The notes: generated from the letters alone by a model not told the origin. A stretch of 64,000 bases of DNA from Streptococcus sp. 2342 (GCF_013276795.1 NZ_VMLR01000003.1:558001-622000); one strand, 5' to 3'; numbered from the stretch's first letter, positions 27,501-35,252 are shown. Numbers and translations are program-made.

Positions 27501-29241
27501 AAAAACTGTTGAAATCGATGAAGCTGTAAAACCAAAATTCGATGATGAAACAACAACGAAGACAGTTCCAAACGAAGGAACATACACAATCGATGAGACT
27601 GGAAAAGTAACATTCACACCAGAAAAAACATTTACAGGACAAGCTACAGGAGTAACAGTTAAACGTGTTGATACGAACGGAACACCAGTAACAGCTAAAT
27701 ACACACCAGTAGTAATCCCAGTGTCACCAACTTCTAAAGATGCTGAATCAGAAGGTCCAAAAGGACAATCTCAAGAAGGAACACCAACATTTACAGGTGG
27801 AAAAGTAACACTTAACGGAAAAGAAGTACCAGTAGAAATCGATGAAGCTGTAAAACCAAAATTCGATGATGAAACAACAACGAAGACAGTTTCAGGAGAA
27901 GGAACGTACAAAATCGATGAAAAGGGAAAAGTAACGTTTACGCCAGAACCAAACTTTGTAGGAAAAGCTACAGGAGTAACGGTTAAACGTGTTGATAAGA
28001 ACGGAACGCCAGTGACAGCTAAATATATTCCAACTGTTCGCCCAGATACTAGATATGTAGTTATCGAAAAAGATGGCAAAGAAACAGATTTACTTCCACC
28101 TAAAGATGGAACTAAACCTTCAGAACAAATTCCAGGCTATAATGTTGTTAGAACTGAAATTGATGAAAAAGGAAATACAAAACACATCTACGAAAAAGTA
28201 AGTACCTTCTTCAAAGACAAAGAAGGTAAGGAAATTCCTAACTATCCAAGTGAACCAGGAACAGTCGATAAGAAAGACATTCCAGAATACAGATTCGTAG
28301 AGACTAAGAAATTACCAAATGGTGATACAGAACACATCTACGAAAAAGTAAGTACCTTCTTCAAAGATAAAGAAGGAAAGGAAATTCCTAACTATCCAAG
28401 TGAGCCAGGCACAGTAGATAAGAAAGACATTCCAGAATACCGCTTCGTAGAGACTAAGAAATTACCAAATGGTGATACAGAACACATCTACGAAAAAGTA
28501 AGTACCTTCTTCAAAGATAAAGAAGGAAAGGAAATTCCAAACTATCCAAGTGAACCAGGCACAGTAGATAAGAAAGATATCCCAGGTTACCGCTTCGTAG
28601 AAACGAAGAAATTACCAAATGGTGATACAGAACACATCTACGAAAAAGTAACAACTTCATTCAAAGATAAAGAAGGCAAAGAGATTCCAAACTATCCAAG
28701 TGAACCAGGAACAGTCGATAAAAAAGATATTCCAGAATACCGCTTCGTAGAGACTAAGAAACTGTCAAATGGAGATACTGTTCATGTTTATGAAAAAGTA
28801 ACACCACCAGCTCCAACACCTTCACCTGTTCCTCAACCAAATCCAGGTAAGCAAAATACAACTACTTGGACTGATGAGGGTGGAAATCCATTGAAACCAA
28901 CTGAGCCAGGATCTAAAGAACCAGGAACAATTCCAGGTTACGAATATGTGAAGACTGTGACAGATTCAAATGGAAATATCAGACATATCTTCCGCAAAGT
29001 TGAGATGCCAATTCCAACACCGGTTGAACCGACTCAACCAGCACAACCGGTAGAGCCAGCAACTCCAGCAATACCTGAACAGCCAGCTAAACCTCAAATG
29101 CCAGCAACACCTAAATATGTTGATGGTCAAAAAGAATTGCCTAACACAGGTACAGAAGCTAACGCTAGTCTCGCAGCGCTTGGACTTCTTGGAGTATTGA
29201 GTGGATTTGGACTTGTGACTCGCAAGAAGAAAGAAGACTAA
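21559..29241 (+). CDS. Giant CshA-type LPxTG surface adhesin
   Basis: The 2560-residue protein begins with a YSIRK-type signal (YGIRKYSFGAASVAIAAG) and ends with LPNTG (residues 2527-2531), a hydrophobic segment and RKKKED, so sortase should anchor it to the wall. In order it has an Ala/Lys/Glu-rich N-terminal region, a large non-repetitive part with Ig-like features (about 220-900), an alpha-helical coiled-coil segment (about 945-1085), a long CshA-type fibril repeat region (about 1120-2160, recurrent TYTPTxxGxxPT and IQGExQ), and six 50-residue repeats. I start at ATG 21559 because AAGGAGG ends nine bases before it; the in-frame TTG at 21550 has no spacing. CshA relatives form adhesive fibrils; the ligand is unknown. 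Confidence 0.92.
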   Translation: MKRGQQDFRTEKYIRYGIRKYSFGAASVAIAAGLMFLGAGAVSATEVQGAEASVAATSPAGKTDQDTAEAKPETTKAAEVKPETKAEEAPKEVVAPKLDKTQLESYVNQVAENIAAGKYANKTDESLALLNADLEAAKAALSSANSQDELKAAYNKLVTTVNSKLQNKPVEKKAAPAVDTTNGKETVGKKAENTEKKSDSNAIENTGSKDERNGKKLVQGSHLRSANEGYTAASKELRKKNGEFLGSTGKSYQVLDGNNQYRIYVHGYQSDNTDVRAAANGKAGTSGRTDIPLSKTEAQKLGREAELWKDKIRPTGKANGPTTWGAGGAYEYIATEIYGYTYEQGNHYVYITNAKNRFRLSPEAEAAGYSITDIKLTNMVPGTVYNANSDTVEGYVASSLQNGVYDMRYQVTVTKPDKSTQVIDFRNLTAGWVGWQDSSAPVIQGSSKLVTIGDNVSHDIKYIDNDGVTRDNRTNYTRNGERLKAGSQTAPSNNRQASFTAIDGTVLTTEYSKETKNSPQTFTAHTSLNGDYTGRQTSINDVVPGLNYDPKTGLITGTANEAGIFTAAVYAKDYNNTTNATNQDWNMYGQEAHENITIAVAPKITVKNVEAYATNVSVTISKSANKAEITMPDGTVTKLVVKDGNWTVDAGTTNTAVQEGTVLGVASTTEDSTLNLTVRPESTKYVGVDSIAAKATTDKVRANLQREVVKVKDKDNNEYTATFNSATGKYNLPNENAYVLKENVDRTTTLTERRVYTDAKADGSVDYIVYEFTRTWTTTSNAATLTEKVAEIRKNGEVKSVDDVRRTVTTLPKAQTADTTGVTVTVNYDSVTDKWTASDGSAVTAEKSNAGWKISTDSGFKGYIAYREASSTDVASIQNAKPTGTSASYSEAKGTSVDLIKSTKANVAFADTIDDKTSATDSDTIKTKVTVTAPDGSEKEFNTAQTEEAAYIQAQRTAAEKTKAATAAIENYQTSENELARLQELVDRQVKILADAESALANLKLRTISQTAQDLAEKKVQLVKEYKASLEEKLNEAKTSLPIAKAKVTTARQEVLEAEKTVEIARAALKTAAEANLAKANAYVLSQKGRYKVTVSAVDSNGVVTTPTVDGTDAGAVTEDAVAETTYYIVVTDPEKSSGAQGQKQTDSMEDNFNDGKEGTTVSDYKLVNPKTGAKVESVTTDQGTYTVDPTTGEVSFTPVEGFVGTATPMKVSANVTFNDESGTPVTVAVENAYTPTVYGIAPSSDETTGKQGQTQTSKSGKDRFSELNTTANTPDRTNVDWATAAYSLEGANEKGEVEVEGEGTYSIDSTTGVVTFKPLPTFKGEGRGVNVQVSVMATDSEGNQVPVTSKGKYTPTVTGVTPTAKEATSTGIQGETQKGIPTFTAGDVEVPIKDNSAVLLDKQGNPVAAGTAVNAEDANGNKVGEYTIDPTSNTVTFTPTDKAYVGKVLPANVQAEDVNGTTVKTTYTPTIVGVKPTATPAESTNIQGEVQSGVVAFAPGKATISGTEKTVALKENSAKLLNADGSVPTEATVPAYKEDGVTQVGTYSIDPATNTVTFTPTDKTYTGKVLPANVQAEDVNGSTVKTTYTPHIVGVAPTADPATSTDVQGVEQSKEVTFVPGKADVNGTEKTAAIDPLSYKVLGENGQPADEVEAKDPNGKVVGKFTVKNVDGKAVAVFTPTDKTYVGAVKPVTVQAADTNGTTVTTTYTPTITPIRPTGTPVATEGIQGAEQSGTPTFTQGSDKVPMKIDADQPAKLVDPETGNPTDKTTIPAKDAKGNTVGTYAIKPTTGEVTFTPNKDFAGTPVPATVEAKDANGTPATAKYTPTVKPATPTATDAVTEDVQGATQEATPVFITGKATVNGTEVEVPLDNNVPAKLIDPATKQPTDEKSVKVPNEGTYTIDENGKVTFTPEKTFTGKTAGIDVRRVDTNGTPATAKYTPVVRPATPTSSDVVTTNVQGATQEGTPTFKGGKVTINGQEKTVEIDEAVKPKFDDETTTKTVPNEGTYTIDETGKVTFTPEKTFTGQATGVTVKRVDTNGTPVTAKYTPVVIPVSPTSKDAESEGPKGQSQEGTPTFTGGKVTLNGKEVPVEIDEAVKPKFDDETTTKTVSGEGTYKIDEKGKVTFTPEPNFVGKATGVTVKRVDKNGTPVTAKYIPTVRPDTRYVVIEKDGKETDLLPPKDGTKPSEQIPGYNVVRTEIDEKGNTKHIYEKVSTFFKDKEGKEIPNYPSEPGTVDKKDIPEYRFVETKKLPNGDTEHIYEKVSTFFKDKEGKEIPNYPSEPGTVDKKDIPEYRFVETKKLPNGDTEHIYEKVSTFFKDKEGKEIPNYPSEPGTVDKKDIPGYRFVETKKLPNGDTEHIYEKVTTSFKDKEGKEIPNYPSEPGTVDKKDIPEYRFVETKKLSNGDTVHVYEKVTPPAPTPSPVPQPNPGKQNTTTWTDEGGNPLKPTEPGSKEPGTIPGYEYVKTVTDSNGNIRHIFRKVEMPIPTPVEPTQPAQPVEPATPAIPEQPAKPQMPATPKYVDGQKELPNTGTEANASLAALGLLGVLSGFGLVTRKKKED
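28051..28800 (+). repeat. 150-bp tandem repeats in the adhesin gene
   Basis: Four near-identical 150-base units (28201-28800) encode FFKDKEGKEIPNYPSEPG through GDTEHIYEKV. One diverged unit precedes them (28051-28200), and another diverged unit lies after the proline spacer (about 28855-29004). The second and third identical units differ by very few bases. Confidence 0.95.
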
Positions 29242-29289
29242 TCTTTTTAATTGATATGATTTGTTTGGAATGAACAGATTATCCTTAAA

Positions 29290-29319
29290 GCTGATGAATC
29301 GATGATTCATCAGCTTTTT
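29290..29319 (+). terminator. Intrinsic terminator of the adhesin gene
   Basis: GCTGATGAATC and GATTCATCAGC are perfect complements around a three-base loop, followed by TTTTT. Confidence 0.92.
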
Positions 29320-29322
29320 GCG

Positions 29323-29580
29323 GTACGACGGGCATGTCGTGCATCTGAGGTGTAAGTCCTCCGTGGGCACCTGCTACCGGTGAACCTGTTAGCGATTCTC
29401 AGTCTGACGCTGGAAATAAGAATCAGCAGAGGAAGGGATAGCGAAATCGTGGCTCTACGAACAGAAAGGTGGAGGTTCGTAGAGCTGATGAAGATGAGAG
29501 TAATTCCAAAGTACAAAAATAGTCGTAACCTATATGCGTAAACTACGTGAGGAATTGAATTCGAACTAGAGAGGCAATAA
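29323..29580 (+). mobile_element. 5' fragment of a group II intron
   Basis: The sequence begins GTACGACGGGCATGTCGTGC, close to the GTGYG-type intron start. It continues with GAGGTGTAAGTCCTCCGTGG and GCACCTGCTACCGGTGAACC, typical of domain I of bacterial group II introns. A perfect 11-pair stem (GCTCTACGAAC at 29452-29462, GTTCGTAGAGC at 29475-29485) supports a folded RNA. No reverse transcriptase/maturase gene or 3' domains follow, so only the 5' part remains. The right boundary is approximate. It starts four bases after the T-run of a terminator, the site preference known for class C introns. Confidence 0.75.
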
Positions 29581-29648
29581 TAAATTTATGCTATAGTTAT
29601 GGTGGTTTGTATGCGTTTGATTCTAGTTTATCAAACAATAGATTAGAA

Positions 29649-29678
29649 TTGTCAGATAATATCATTTTATGTTATAAT
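29649..29678 (+). promoter_or_regulatory. Promoter of the methyltransferase gene
   Basis: TTGTCA and TATAAT are spaced by 18 bases, with TGT before the -10 forming an extended element. It gives a leader of about 18 bases. Confidence 0.75.
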
Positions 29679-29702
29679 GAAGAAAAAAACAGAGGTGTTC
29701 AA

Positions 29703-30461
29703 ATGTCAGAAGCAGGTCATAAGTTTTTAGCAAAACTGGGGAAAAAACGCTTACGCCCAGGTGGAAAACGTGCCACAGATTGGTTAATTGCGGAAGGAGG
29801 ATTTTCAAAAGAAAAGAGAATACTAGAGGTTGCGTGTAATAGGGGAACTACAGCAATTGAGTTGGCACAGCGTTTTGGTTGTAAGATAACTGCTGTTGAT
29901 ATGGATGCTCAAGCTTTAGAAGTGGCTAAAAAATCTGCTGAAACGGCAGGTGTTGCTCATTTAATCAGTTTTGAAAGAGCTAATGCAATGAAACTTCCTT
30001 ATGAAGATGCTAGTTTTGATATTGTTATAAACGAAGCTATGCTGACTATGCAAGCCGATCAAGCTAAGAAAAAATGTGTAATGGAATATCTAAGGGTTTT
30101 AAAACCTGAAGGTCTTCTCCTGACACATGATGTGCTTCTTAAGGAAGCTAAAGAGTCTGTCAGACAGGAATTGTCGCAAGCAATTCATGTAAATGTAGGT
30201 CCTTTAACTCAAGATGGTTGGGAAGAGGTGATGATAGAATCAGGTTATTGTGATGTGAAAGTATTGACTGGTGAAATGACATTAATGAAATTATCGGGTA
30301 TGATTTATGACGAAGGTTGGCTAGGAACCTTGAAAATTTGTGTAAATGCTTGTAAAAAGGAGAATAGAAAGCAGTTTTTAACTATGTATAAAATGTTTGC
30401 TAAGAATAAACAGGAATTGGGCTTTATTGCTATGGCTAGTCATAAATCGTCAAATCGTTAG
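29703..30461 (+). CDS. Class I SAM-dependent methyltransferase
   Basis: The 252-residue protein shows the Rossmann-like methyltransferase motifs: ILEVACNRGTTAIELA (motif I), ITAVDMDAQALEVAK (acidic residue that binds the ribose) and ASFDIVINEAMLTM (motif IV). The acceptor is unknown; the pattern resembles the UbiE/COQ5-like group. I start at the ATG at 29703 because GAGGTG lies before it and the promoter is just upstream; the frame is open 96 bases further upstream, across the promoter. It is the first gene of the right-hand conserved block. Confidence 0.87.
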   Translation: MSEAGHKFLAKLGKKRLRPGGKRATDWLIAEGGFSKEKRILEVACNRGTTAIELAQRFGCKITAVDMDAQALEVAKKSAETAGVAHLISFERANAMKLPYEDASFDIVINEAMLTMQADQAKKKCVMEYLRVLKPEGLLLTHDVLLKEAKESVRQELSQAIHVNVGPLTQDGWEEVMIESGYCDVKVLTGEMTLMKLSGMIYDEGWLGTLKICVNACKKENRKQFLTMYKMFAKNKQELGFIAMASHKSSNR

Positions 30462-30506
30462 ATAATTATTGAAGTTAACTTTTCCTTTTTTCTTTCTTAA
30501 AAAATA

Positions 30507-30515
30507 TGCTATAAT
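30507..30515 (+). promoter_or_regulatory. Extended -10 promoter of apt
   Basis: TGCTATAAT lies 31 bases before the apt ATG; the region 17 bases upstream is pyrimidine-rich and lacks a clear -35. Confidence 0.6.
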
Positions 30516-30546
30516 AGGGAGTAAAAACTTTGAAAGAAAGAAAAAG

Positions 30547-31059
30547 ATGAATTTAAAAGATTACATTGCAACAATTGAAAATTATCCTAAGGAAGGAATT
30601 ACCTTCCGTGATATCAGTCCTTTGATGGCTGATGGGAATGCTTATAGCTATGCTGTTCGTGAAATTGTTCAGTATGCCACTGACAAGAAAATAGACATGA
30701 TTGTAGGTCCTGAGGCTCGTGGTTTTATCGTGGGCTGTCCAGTTGCCTTTGAGTTGGGAATTGGTTTTGCGCCTGTTCGTAAGCCAGGAAAATTGCCACG
30801 CGAAGTCATTTCTGCTGACTATGAAAAAGAGTACGGTGTTGATACCTTGACTATGCACGCTGACGCCATTAAGCCAGGTCAACGTGTTCTTATCGTAGAT
30901 GACCTCTTGGCTACAGGTGGAACTGTTAAGGCAACCATCGAGATGATTGAAAAACTTGGTGGTGTTGTAGCAGGTTGTGCCTTCCTTGTTGAATTGGATG
31001 AATTGAACGGCCGTGAAAAAATCGGTGACTACGATTACAAAGTTCTCATGCATTATTAA
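30547..31059 (+). CDS. apt: Adenine phosphoribosyltransferase
   Basis: Apt salvages adenine to AMP using PRPP. The 170-residue protein has the usual length, the substrate segment [18 protein letters not shown] and the PRPP-binding loop [17 protein letters not shown] start at [17 protein letters not shown] (30547), the normal start, with GAAAGAAAG upstream as a weak ribosome site; the open frame extends upstream across the promoter. Confidence 0.96.
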   Translation: MNLKDYIATIENYPKEGITFRDISPLMADGNAYSYAVREIVQYATDKKIDMIVGPEARGFIVGCPVAFELGIGFAPVRKPGKLPREVISADYEKEYGVDTLTMHADAIKPGQRVLIVDDLLATGGTVKATIEMIEKLGGVVAGCAFLVELDELNGREKIGDYDYKVLMHY

Positions 31060-31061
31060 TC

Positions 31062-31086
31062 AAAAACAGTCCCTAGGGCTGTTTTC
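31062..31086 (+). terminator. Terminator-like hairpin after apt
   Basis: AAAACAG-CCC and GGG-CTGTTTT pair with one bulged T, and a short T-rich tail follows. Confidence 0.55.
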
Positions 31087-31132
31087 TCTACATTAGGATA
31101 TAAAAATAGACTATAGCTAGTTAGAGAAAAAC

Positions 31133-31166
31133 TATAATTGAAAACTATATCTTCTTGCAGTATAAT
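31133..31166 (+). promoter_or_regulatory. metA promoter with overlapping MET-box
   Basis: TATAATTGAAAACTATA (31133-31149) matches the streptococcal MET-box TATAGTTTNAAACTATA at 14 of the 16 defined positions. It overlaps a -35 (TTGAAA, 31139-31144), and TATAAT follows at 31161-31166 after 16 bases. A MetR/MtaR-type LysR regulator is the likely partner. A small hairpin (TGTTTGA/TCAAACA) lies in the leader. Confidence 0.65.
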
Positions 31167-31241
31167 AAAAGGACTAGATGTTTGAGATTTGGCTTCAAAC
31201 ATATGCAATGATTCCTGAAAGAATACAGTTAGGAGAGGGTT

Positions 31242-32186
31242 ATGCCGATTCGAATTGATAAAAAATTACCAGCTGTTGAGATTTTACGGACAGAGAATAT
31301 CTTTGTCATGGATGATCAACGTGCTGCCCACCAAGATATTCGCCCGTTGAAGATTTTAATTTTAAATCTCATGCCACAGAAAATGGTCACAGAAACCCAG
31401 TTGTTACGCCATTTGGCCAATACACCTCTACAACTGGATATTGATTTTCTCTATATGGAGAGCCATCGTTCTAAAACAACTCGTTCAGAGCACATGGAGA
31501 CCTTTTATAAAACTTTTCCTGAAGTCAAGGATGAGTATTTTGATGGGATGATTATCACGGGTGCTCCAGTTGAGCATTTACCATTTGAGGAAGTGGATTA
31601 TTGGGAAGAATTTAGCCAGGTGCTTGAGTGGTCTAAGACCCATGTCTATTCGACCCTTCATATCTGTTGGGGTGCTCAGGCTGGTCTTTATCTGCGTTAT
31701 GGAGTGGAAAAATACCAGATGGACAGTAAGCTATCAGGTATTTATCCTCAGGACACCCTAAAAGAGGGTCACCTTCTCTTTAGAGGTTTTGACGATAGCT
31801 ATGTATCTCCTCATTCACGGCACACGGAGATCTCTAAGGAAGAAGTCTTAAATAAGACAAATCTCGAGATTTTATCAGAAGGGCCGCAGGTTGGGGTTTC
31901 TATTTTGGCCAGTCGTGACTTACGAGAAATTTATAGTTTTGGGCATTTGGAGTATGATCGTGATACCTTGGCAAAAGAGTATTTCCGAGATCGTGATGCA
32001 GGTTTGGATCCTCATATTCCAGAAAATTACTTTAAGGATGATGATGTCAACCAGACACCTTGTCTTTGTTGGTCTTCATCAGCAGCCCTCTTTTTCAGTA
32101 ACTGGGTGAATTATGCGGTCTATCAGGAGACGCCTTTTGACTGGAGAAAGATAGAAGATGATGCATCCGCATTTGGGTATTTATAA
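31242..32186 (+). CDS. metA: Homoserine O-acetyltransferase (MetA family)
   Basis: This 314-residue enzyme activates homoserine for methionine synthesis. The catalytic cysteine is Cys142 (HICWGAQAG), and the His/Glu pair lies in FGHLEYD. Residue 111 is Glu ([12 protein letters not shown]); in this family Glu at this position goes with acetyl-CoA and Gly with succinyl-CoA, so acetyl transfer is expected despite the usual succinyltransferase annotation. AGGAGAGG precedes the ATG. DnaD-like 32195 follows closely. Confidence 0.95.
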   Translation: MPIRIDKKLPAVEILRTENIFVMDDQRAAHQDIRPLKILILNLMPQKMVTETQLLRHLANTPLQLDIDFLYMESHRSKTTRSEHMETFYKTFPEVKDEYFDGMIITGAPVEHLPFEEVDYWEEFSQVLEWSKTHVYSTLHICWGAQAGLYLRYGVEKYQMDSKLSGIYPQDTLKEGHLLFRGFDDSYVSPHSRHTEISKEEVLNKTNLEILSEGPQVGVSILASRDLREIYSFGHLEYDRDTLAKEYFRDRDAGLDPHIPENYFKDDDVNQTPCLCWSSSAALFFSNWVNYAVYQETPFDWRKIEDDASAFGYL

Positions 32187-32194
32187 GAGGAATT

Positions 32195-32872
32195 ATGACA
32201 TATTTAGACGCTTTTAAATCAGGGAACTTGGTTTTACCGAGTGCCCTGCTCTTGCATTTTAAGGAACTCTTTCCTTCTAGCGACGATTTTCTGGTCTGGC
32301 AATTTTTCTATTTGCAAAATACGACAGGCTTGGAAGAAATGTCGCCAAGCCAGATTGCTGAAAGGATTGGCAAGGAAATTTCGGATGTCAACCAGTCTAT
32401 CTCTAATCTGACGGAGAGGGGACTTCTCCAGTATCGTACTATCGAATTAAATGGTGAAATCGAATTGCTTTTTGATGCTAGTTTGGCTTTGGAACGCTTG
32501 GACGACTTGCTTGGAGTCGCTGATTCAAGTTCAGACCAGTTGACACCTCAGAATCAGCTCAAGGATTTGGTGGAAACCTTCCAGCAGGAATTGGGACGCT
32601 TGTTGACACCTTTTGAGATTGAAGATTTGACCAAGACACTAAAGGAAGATGGAACCAGTGCTGACTTGATTAAGGAGGCTCTTCGTGAAGCTGTTTTAAA
32701 TGGAAAAGCAAACTGGAAGTACATTCAGGCGATTTTGAGAAACTGGCGCCATGAAGGTATCAAAAGTGTGGCTCAAATTGAGGCTAAGCGGGCAGAAAGA
32801 GAAGCCAGCAATCCTCAGTTGACACAGGTATCTGTGGATTTTAGAAATGCCATGGATCTCTGGAAGGATTAA
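32195..32872 (+). CDS. DnaD-domain replication protein
   Basis: The 225-residue protein has an N-terminal winged-helix part (SPSQIAERIGKEISDVNQSI) and a C-terminal DnaD/DnaB_2 domain ending in WKYIQAILRNW, the conserved YxxxILxxW-like motif. DnaD-type proteins help load the helicase at origins and restart sites in low-GC Gram-positives. It lies eight bases after metA and may share its transcript, though the functions are unrelated. Confidence 0.88.
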   Translation: MTYLDAFKSGNLVLPSALLLHFKELFPSSDDFLVWQFFYLQNTTGLEEMSPSQIAERIGKEISDVNQSISNLTERGLLQYRTIELNGEIELLFDASLALERLDDLLGVADSSSDQLTPQNQLKDLVETFQQELGRLLTPFEIEDLTKTLKEDGTSADLIKEALREAVLNGKANWKYIQAILRNWRHEGIKSVAQIEAKRAEREASNPQLTQVSVDFRNAMDLWKD

Positions 32873-32905
32873 TCGTTGGAAGCAGGCTTGAAATCCGAGT
32901 AAGAT

Positions 32906-32934
32906 TTGCAAGCTGTGTCTAATTGTGATAAAAT
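32906..32934 (+). promoter_or_regulatory. Promoter of tpiA
   Basis: TTGCAA and TAAAAT are spaced by 17 bases, with TGA completing an extended -10. Confidence 0.75.
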
Positions 32935-32969
32935 AAGTAGAAAATAAATTGAAAAAAGAGGTATGTGAA

Positions 32970-33728
32970 ATGTCACGTAAACCATTTATCGCTGGTAACT
33001 GGAAAATGAACAAAAATCCAGAAGAAGCTAAAGCATTCGTTGAAGCTGTTGCATCAAAACTTCCTTCATCAGATCTTGTTGAAGCAGGTATCGCAGCTCC
33101 TGCAGTTGATTTGACAACTGTTCTTGCTGCTGCAAAAGGTTCAAACCTTAAAGTTGCTGCTCAAAACTGCTACTTTGAAAATGCAGGTGCCTTCACTGGT
33201 GAAACTAGCCCACAAGTTTTGAAAGAAATCGGTACTGACTACGTTGTTATCGGTCACTCAGAACGCCGTGACTACTTCCATGAAACTGACGAAGATATCA
33301 ACAAAAAAGCAAAAGCAATCTTTGCAAACGGTATGCTTCCAATCATCTGTTGTGGTGAGTCACTTGAAACTTACGAAGCTGGTAAAGCTGCTGAATTCGT
33401 AGGTGCTCAAGTATCTGCTGCATTGGCTGGATTGACTGCTGAACAAGTTGCTGCATCAGTTATCGCTTATGAGCCAATCTGGGCTATCGGTACTGGTAAA
33501 TCAGCTTCACAAGACGATGCACAAAAAATGTGTAAAGTTGTTCGTGACGTTGTAGCTGCTGACTTCGGTCAAGAAGTTGCGGACAAAGTTCGTGTTCAAT
33601 ACGGTGGTTCTGTTAAACCTGAGAACGTTACTTCATACATGGCTTGTCCAGACGTTGACGGTGCCCTTGTAGGTGGTGCGTCACTTGAAGCTGAAAGCTT
33701 CTTGGCTTTGCTTGACTTTGTAAAATAA
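32970..33728 (+). CDS. tpiA: Triosephosphate isomerase
   Basis: TpiA interconverts dihydroxyacetone phosphate and glyceraldehyde 3-phosphate in glycolysis. The 252-residue protein has the substrate Lys in AGNWKMNK, the electrophile His in [10 protein letters not shown], the catalytic Glu in [11 protein letters not shown] and the phosphate loop GGSV. Codon use is strongly biased, as expected for high expression. I start at [14 protein letters not shown] (32970); an upstream in-frame ATG adds seven residues that are not family-typical. Confidence 0.97.
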   Translation: MSRKPFIAGNWKMNKNPEEAKAFVEAVASKLPSSDLVEAGIAAPAVDLTTVLAAAKGSNLKVAAQNCYFENAGAFTGETSPQVLKEIGTDYVVIGHSERRDYFHETDEDINKKAKAIFANGMLPIICCGESLETYEAGKAAEFVGAQVSAALAGLTAEQVAASVIAYEPIWAIGTGKSASQDDAQKMCKVVRDVVAADFGQEVADKVRVQYGGSVKPENVTSYMACPDVDGALVGGASLEAESFLALLDFVK

Positions 33729-33746
33729 TCAGTAGCAAAAGCTAGG

Positions 33747-33779
33747 TGGAACAGCATTCAGGTGCCTGTTCCATTTTTT
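33747..33779 (+). terminator. Intrinsic terminator of tpiA
   Basis: TGGAACAG and CTGTTCCA form a perfect stem, followed by a T-run. An in-frame GTG for lytC at 33762 lies in its loop. Confidence 0.88.
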
Positions 33780-33794
33780 ATAGGAGAGGAAAGA

Positions 33795-35252
33795 TTGAAA
33801 ACAAAAATTGTATGTATAGGGCTAGCAAGTCTCTGCTTACTTGGCGCAAGAGTTTCAGGAATTGCGGCAGATGAAACAAGTGGAAGCACAGTTTCAGAAA
33901 AATCTAGTCTATCAACAGGGACTTCATCAACTAGTAGCAATGAACAGAGAAACAGTGTCTCTGCCCACTGGGATGGGGATTATTATGTAAAGGCTGATGG
34001 TTCTAAAGCTCAAAGTGAATGGATTTTTGACAACTACTACAAGGCTTGGTTTTATATTAATTCAGATGGTCGTTACACGCAGAATGAATGGCATGGAAAT
34101 TACTACCTGAAATCAGGTGGCTATATGGCCCAAAACGAGTGGATCTATGACAGTAATTACAAGAGTTGGTTTTATCTTAAGTCAGATGGGGCTTATGCTC
34201 ATCAAGAATGGCAATTGATTGGAAATAAGTGGTATTACTTCAAGAAGTGGGGTTACATGGCTAAAAGCCAATGGCAAGGAAGTTATTTCTTGAATGGTCA
34301 AGGTGCCATGATGCAAAATGAATGGCTTTATGATCCGGCTTATTCTGCTTATTTTTATCTAAAATCCGATGGAACTTATGCCAACCAAGAGTGGCAAAAA
34401 GTGGGCGGCAAATGGTACTATTTCAAGAAGTGGGGCTATATGGCGCGGAATGAGTGGCAAGGCAACTACTATTTGACTGGAAGTGGTGCCATGGCGACTG
34501 ATGAAGTGATTATGGATGGTGCTCGCTATATCTTTGCGGCTTCTGGTGAGCTCAAAGAAAAGAAAGATTTGAATGTCGGCTGGGTTCACAGAGATGGTAA
34601 ACGCTATTTCTTTAATAATAGAGAAGAGCAAGTGGGAACCGAACATGCTAAGAAAGTTATTGATATTAGTGAGCACAATGGTCGTATCAATGATTGGAAA
34701 AAGGTTATTGATGAGAACGAGGTGGATGGTGTCATTGTTCGTCTAGGTTATAGCGGTAAAGAAGACAAGGAATTGGCGCATAACATTAAGGAGTTAAACC
34801 GTCTGGGAATTCCTTATGGTGTCTATCTCTATACCTATGCTGAAAATGAGACCGATGCTGAGAATGACGCTGAACAGACCATTGAACTTCTGAAGAAATA
34901 CAATATGAACTTGTCTTACCCTATCTACTATGATGTTGAGAACTGGGAGTATGTGAATAAAAGTAAGCGTGCTCCGAGTGATACAGGTACTTGGGTTAAG
35001 ATTATCAACAAGTACATGGAGACGATGAAGCAGGCGGGCTATCAAAATGTGTATGTCTATAGCTATCGTAGTTTATTACAGACGCGTTTAAAACACCCAG
35101 ATATTTTAAAACATGTAAACTGGGTAGCGGCCTATACCAATGCTTTAGAATGGGAAAATCCTCATTATTCAGGAGAAAAAGGTTGGCAGTATACCTCTTC
35201 TGAATACATGAAAGGAATTCGTGGTCGTGTGGACGTCAGCGTTTGGTATTAA
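33795..35252 (+). CDS. lytC: LytC-type choline-binding lysozyme
   Basis: LytC is a secreted muramidase held on the wall by choline. The order is a signal peptide (KIVCIGLASLCLLGARVSG), a short Ser/Thr linker, about ten choline-binding repeats (WYYFKKWGYMA and WFYLKSDGAYA types) and a C-terminal GH25 domain with VIDISEHNG and the catalytic acids in YYDVENW. I start at TTG 33795: GGAGAGG precedes it correctly, while the GTG at 33762 lies in a terminator loop with no ribosome site. That gives 485 residues, slightly short of the roughly 500 recalled for pneumococcal LytC. Confidence 0.93.
   Translation: MKTKIVCIGLASLCLLGARVSGIAADETSGSTVSEKSSLSTGTSSTSSNEQRNSVSAHWDGDYYVKADGSKAQSEWIFDNYYKAWFYINSDGRYTQNEWHGNYYLKSGGYMAQNEWIYDSNYKSWFYLKSDGAYAHQEWQLIGNKWYYFKKWGYMAKSQWQGSYFLNGQGAMMQNEWLYDPAYSAYFYLKSDGTYANQEWQKVGGKWYYFKKWGYMARNEWQGNYYLTGSGAMATDEVIMDGARYIFAASGELKEKKDLNVGWVHRDGKRYFFNNREEQVGTEHAKKVIDISEHNGRINDWKKVIDENEVDGVIVRLGYSGKEDKELAHNIKELNRLGIPYGVYLYTYAENETDAENDAEQTIELLKKYNMNLSYPIYYDVENWEYVNKSKRAPSDTGTWVKIINKYMETMKQAGYQNVYVYSYRSLLQTRLKHPDILKHVNWVAAYTNALEWENPHYSGEKGWQYTSSEYMKGIRGRVDVSVWY

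Noticed and set aside
29323..29580. tRNA-like or T-box RNA
   Set aside because: No anticodon arm or T-box sequence is seen, and the order of motifs fits group II intron domain I.
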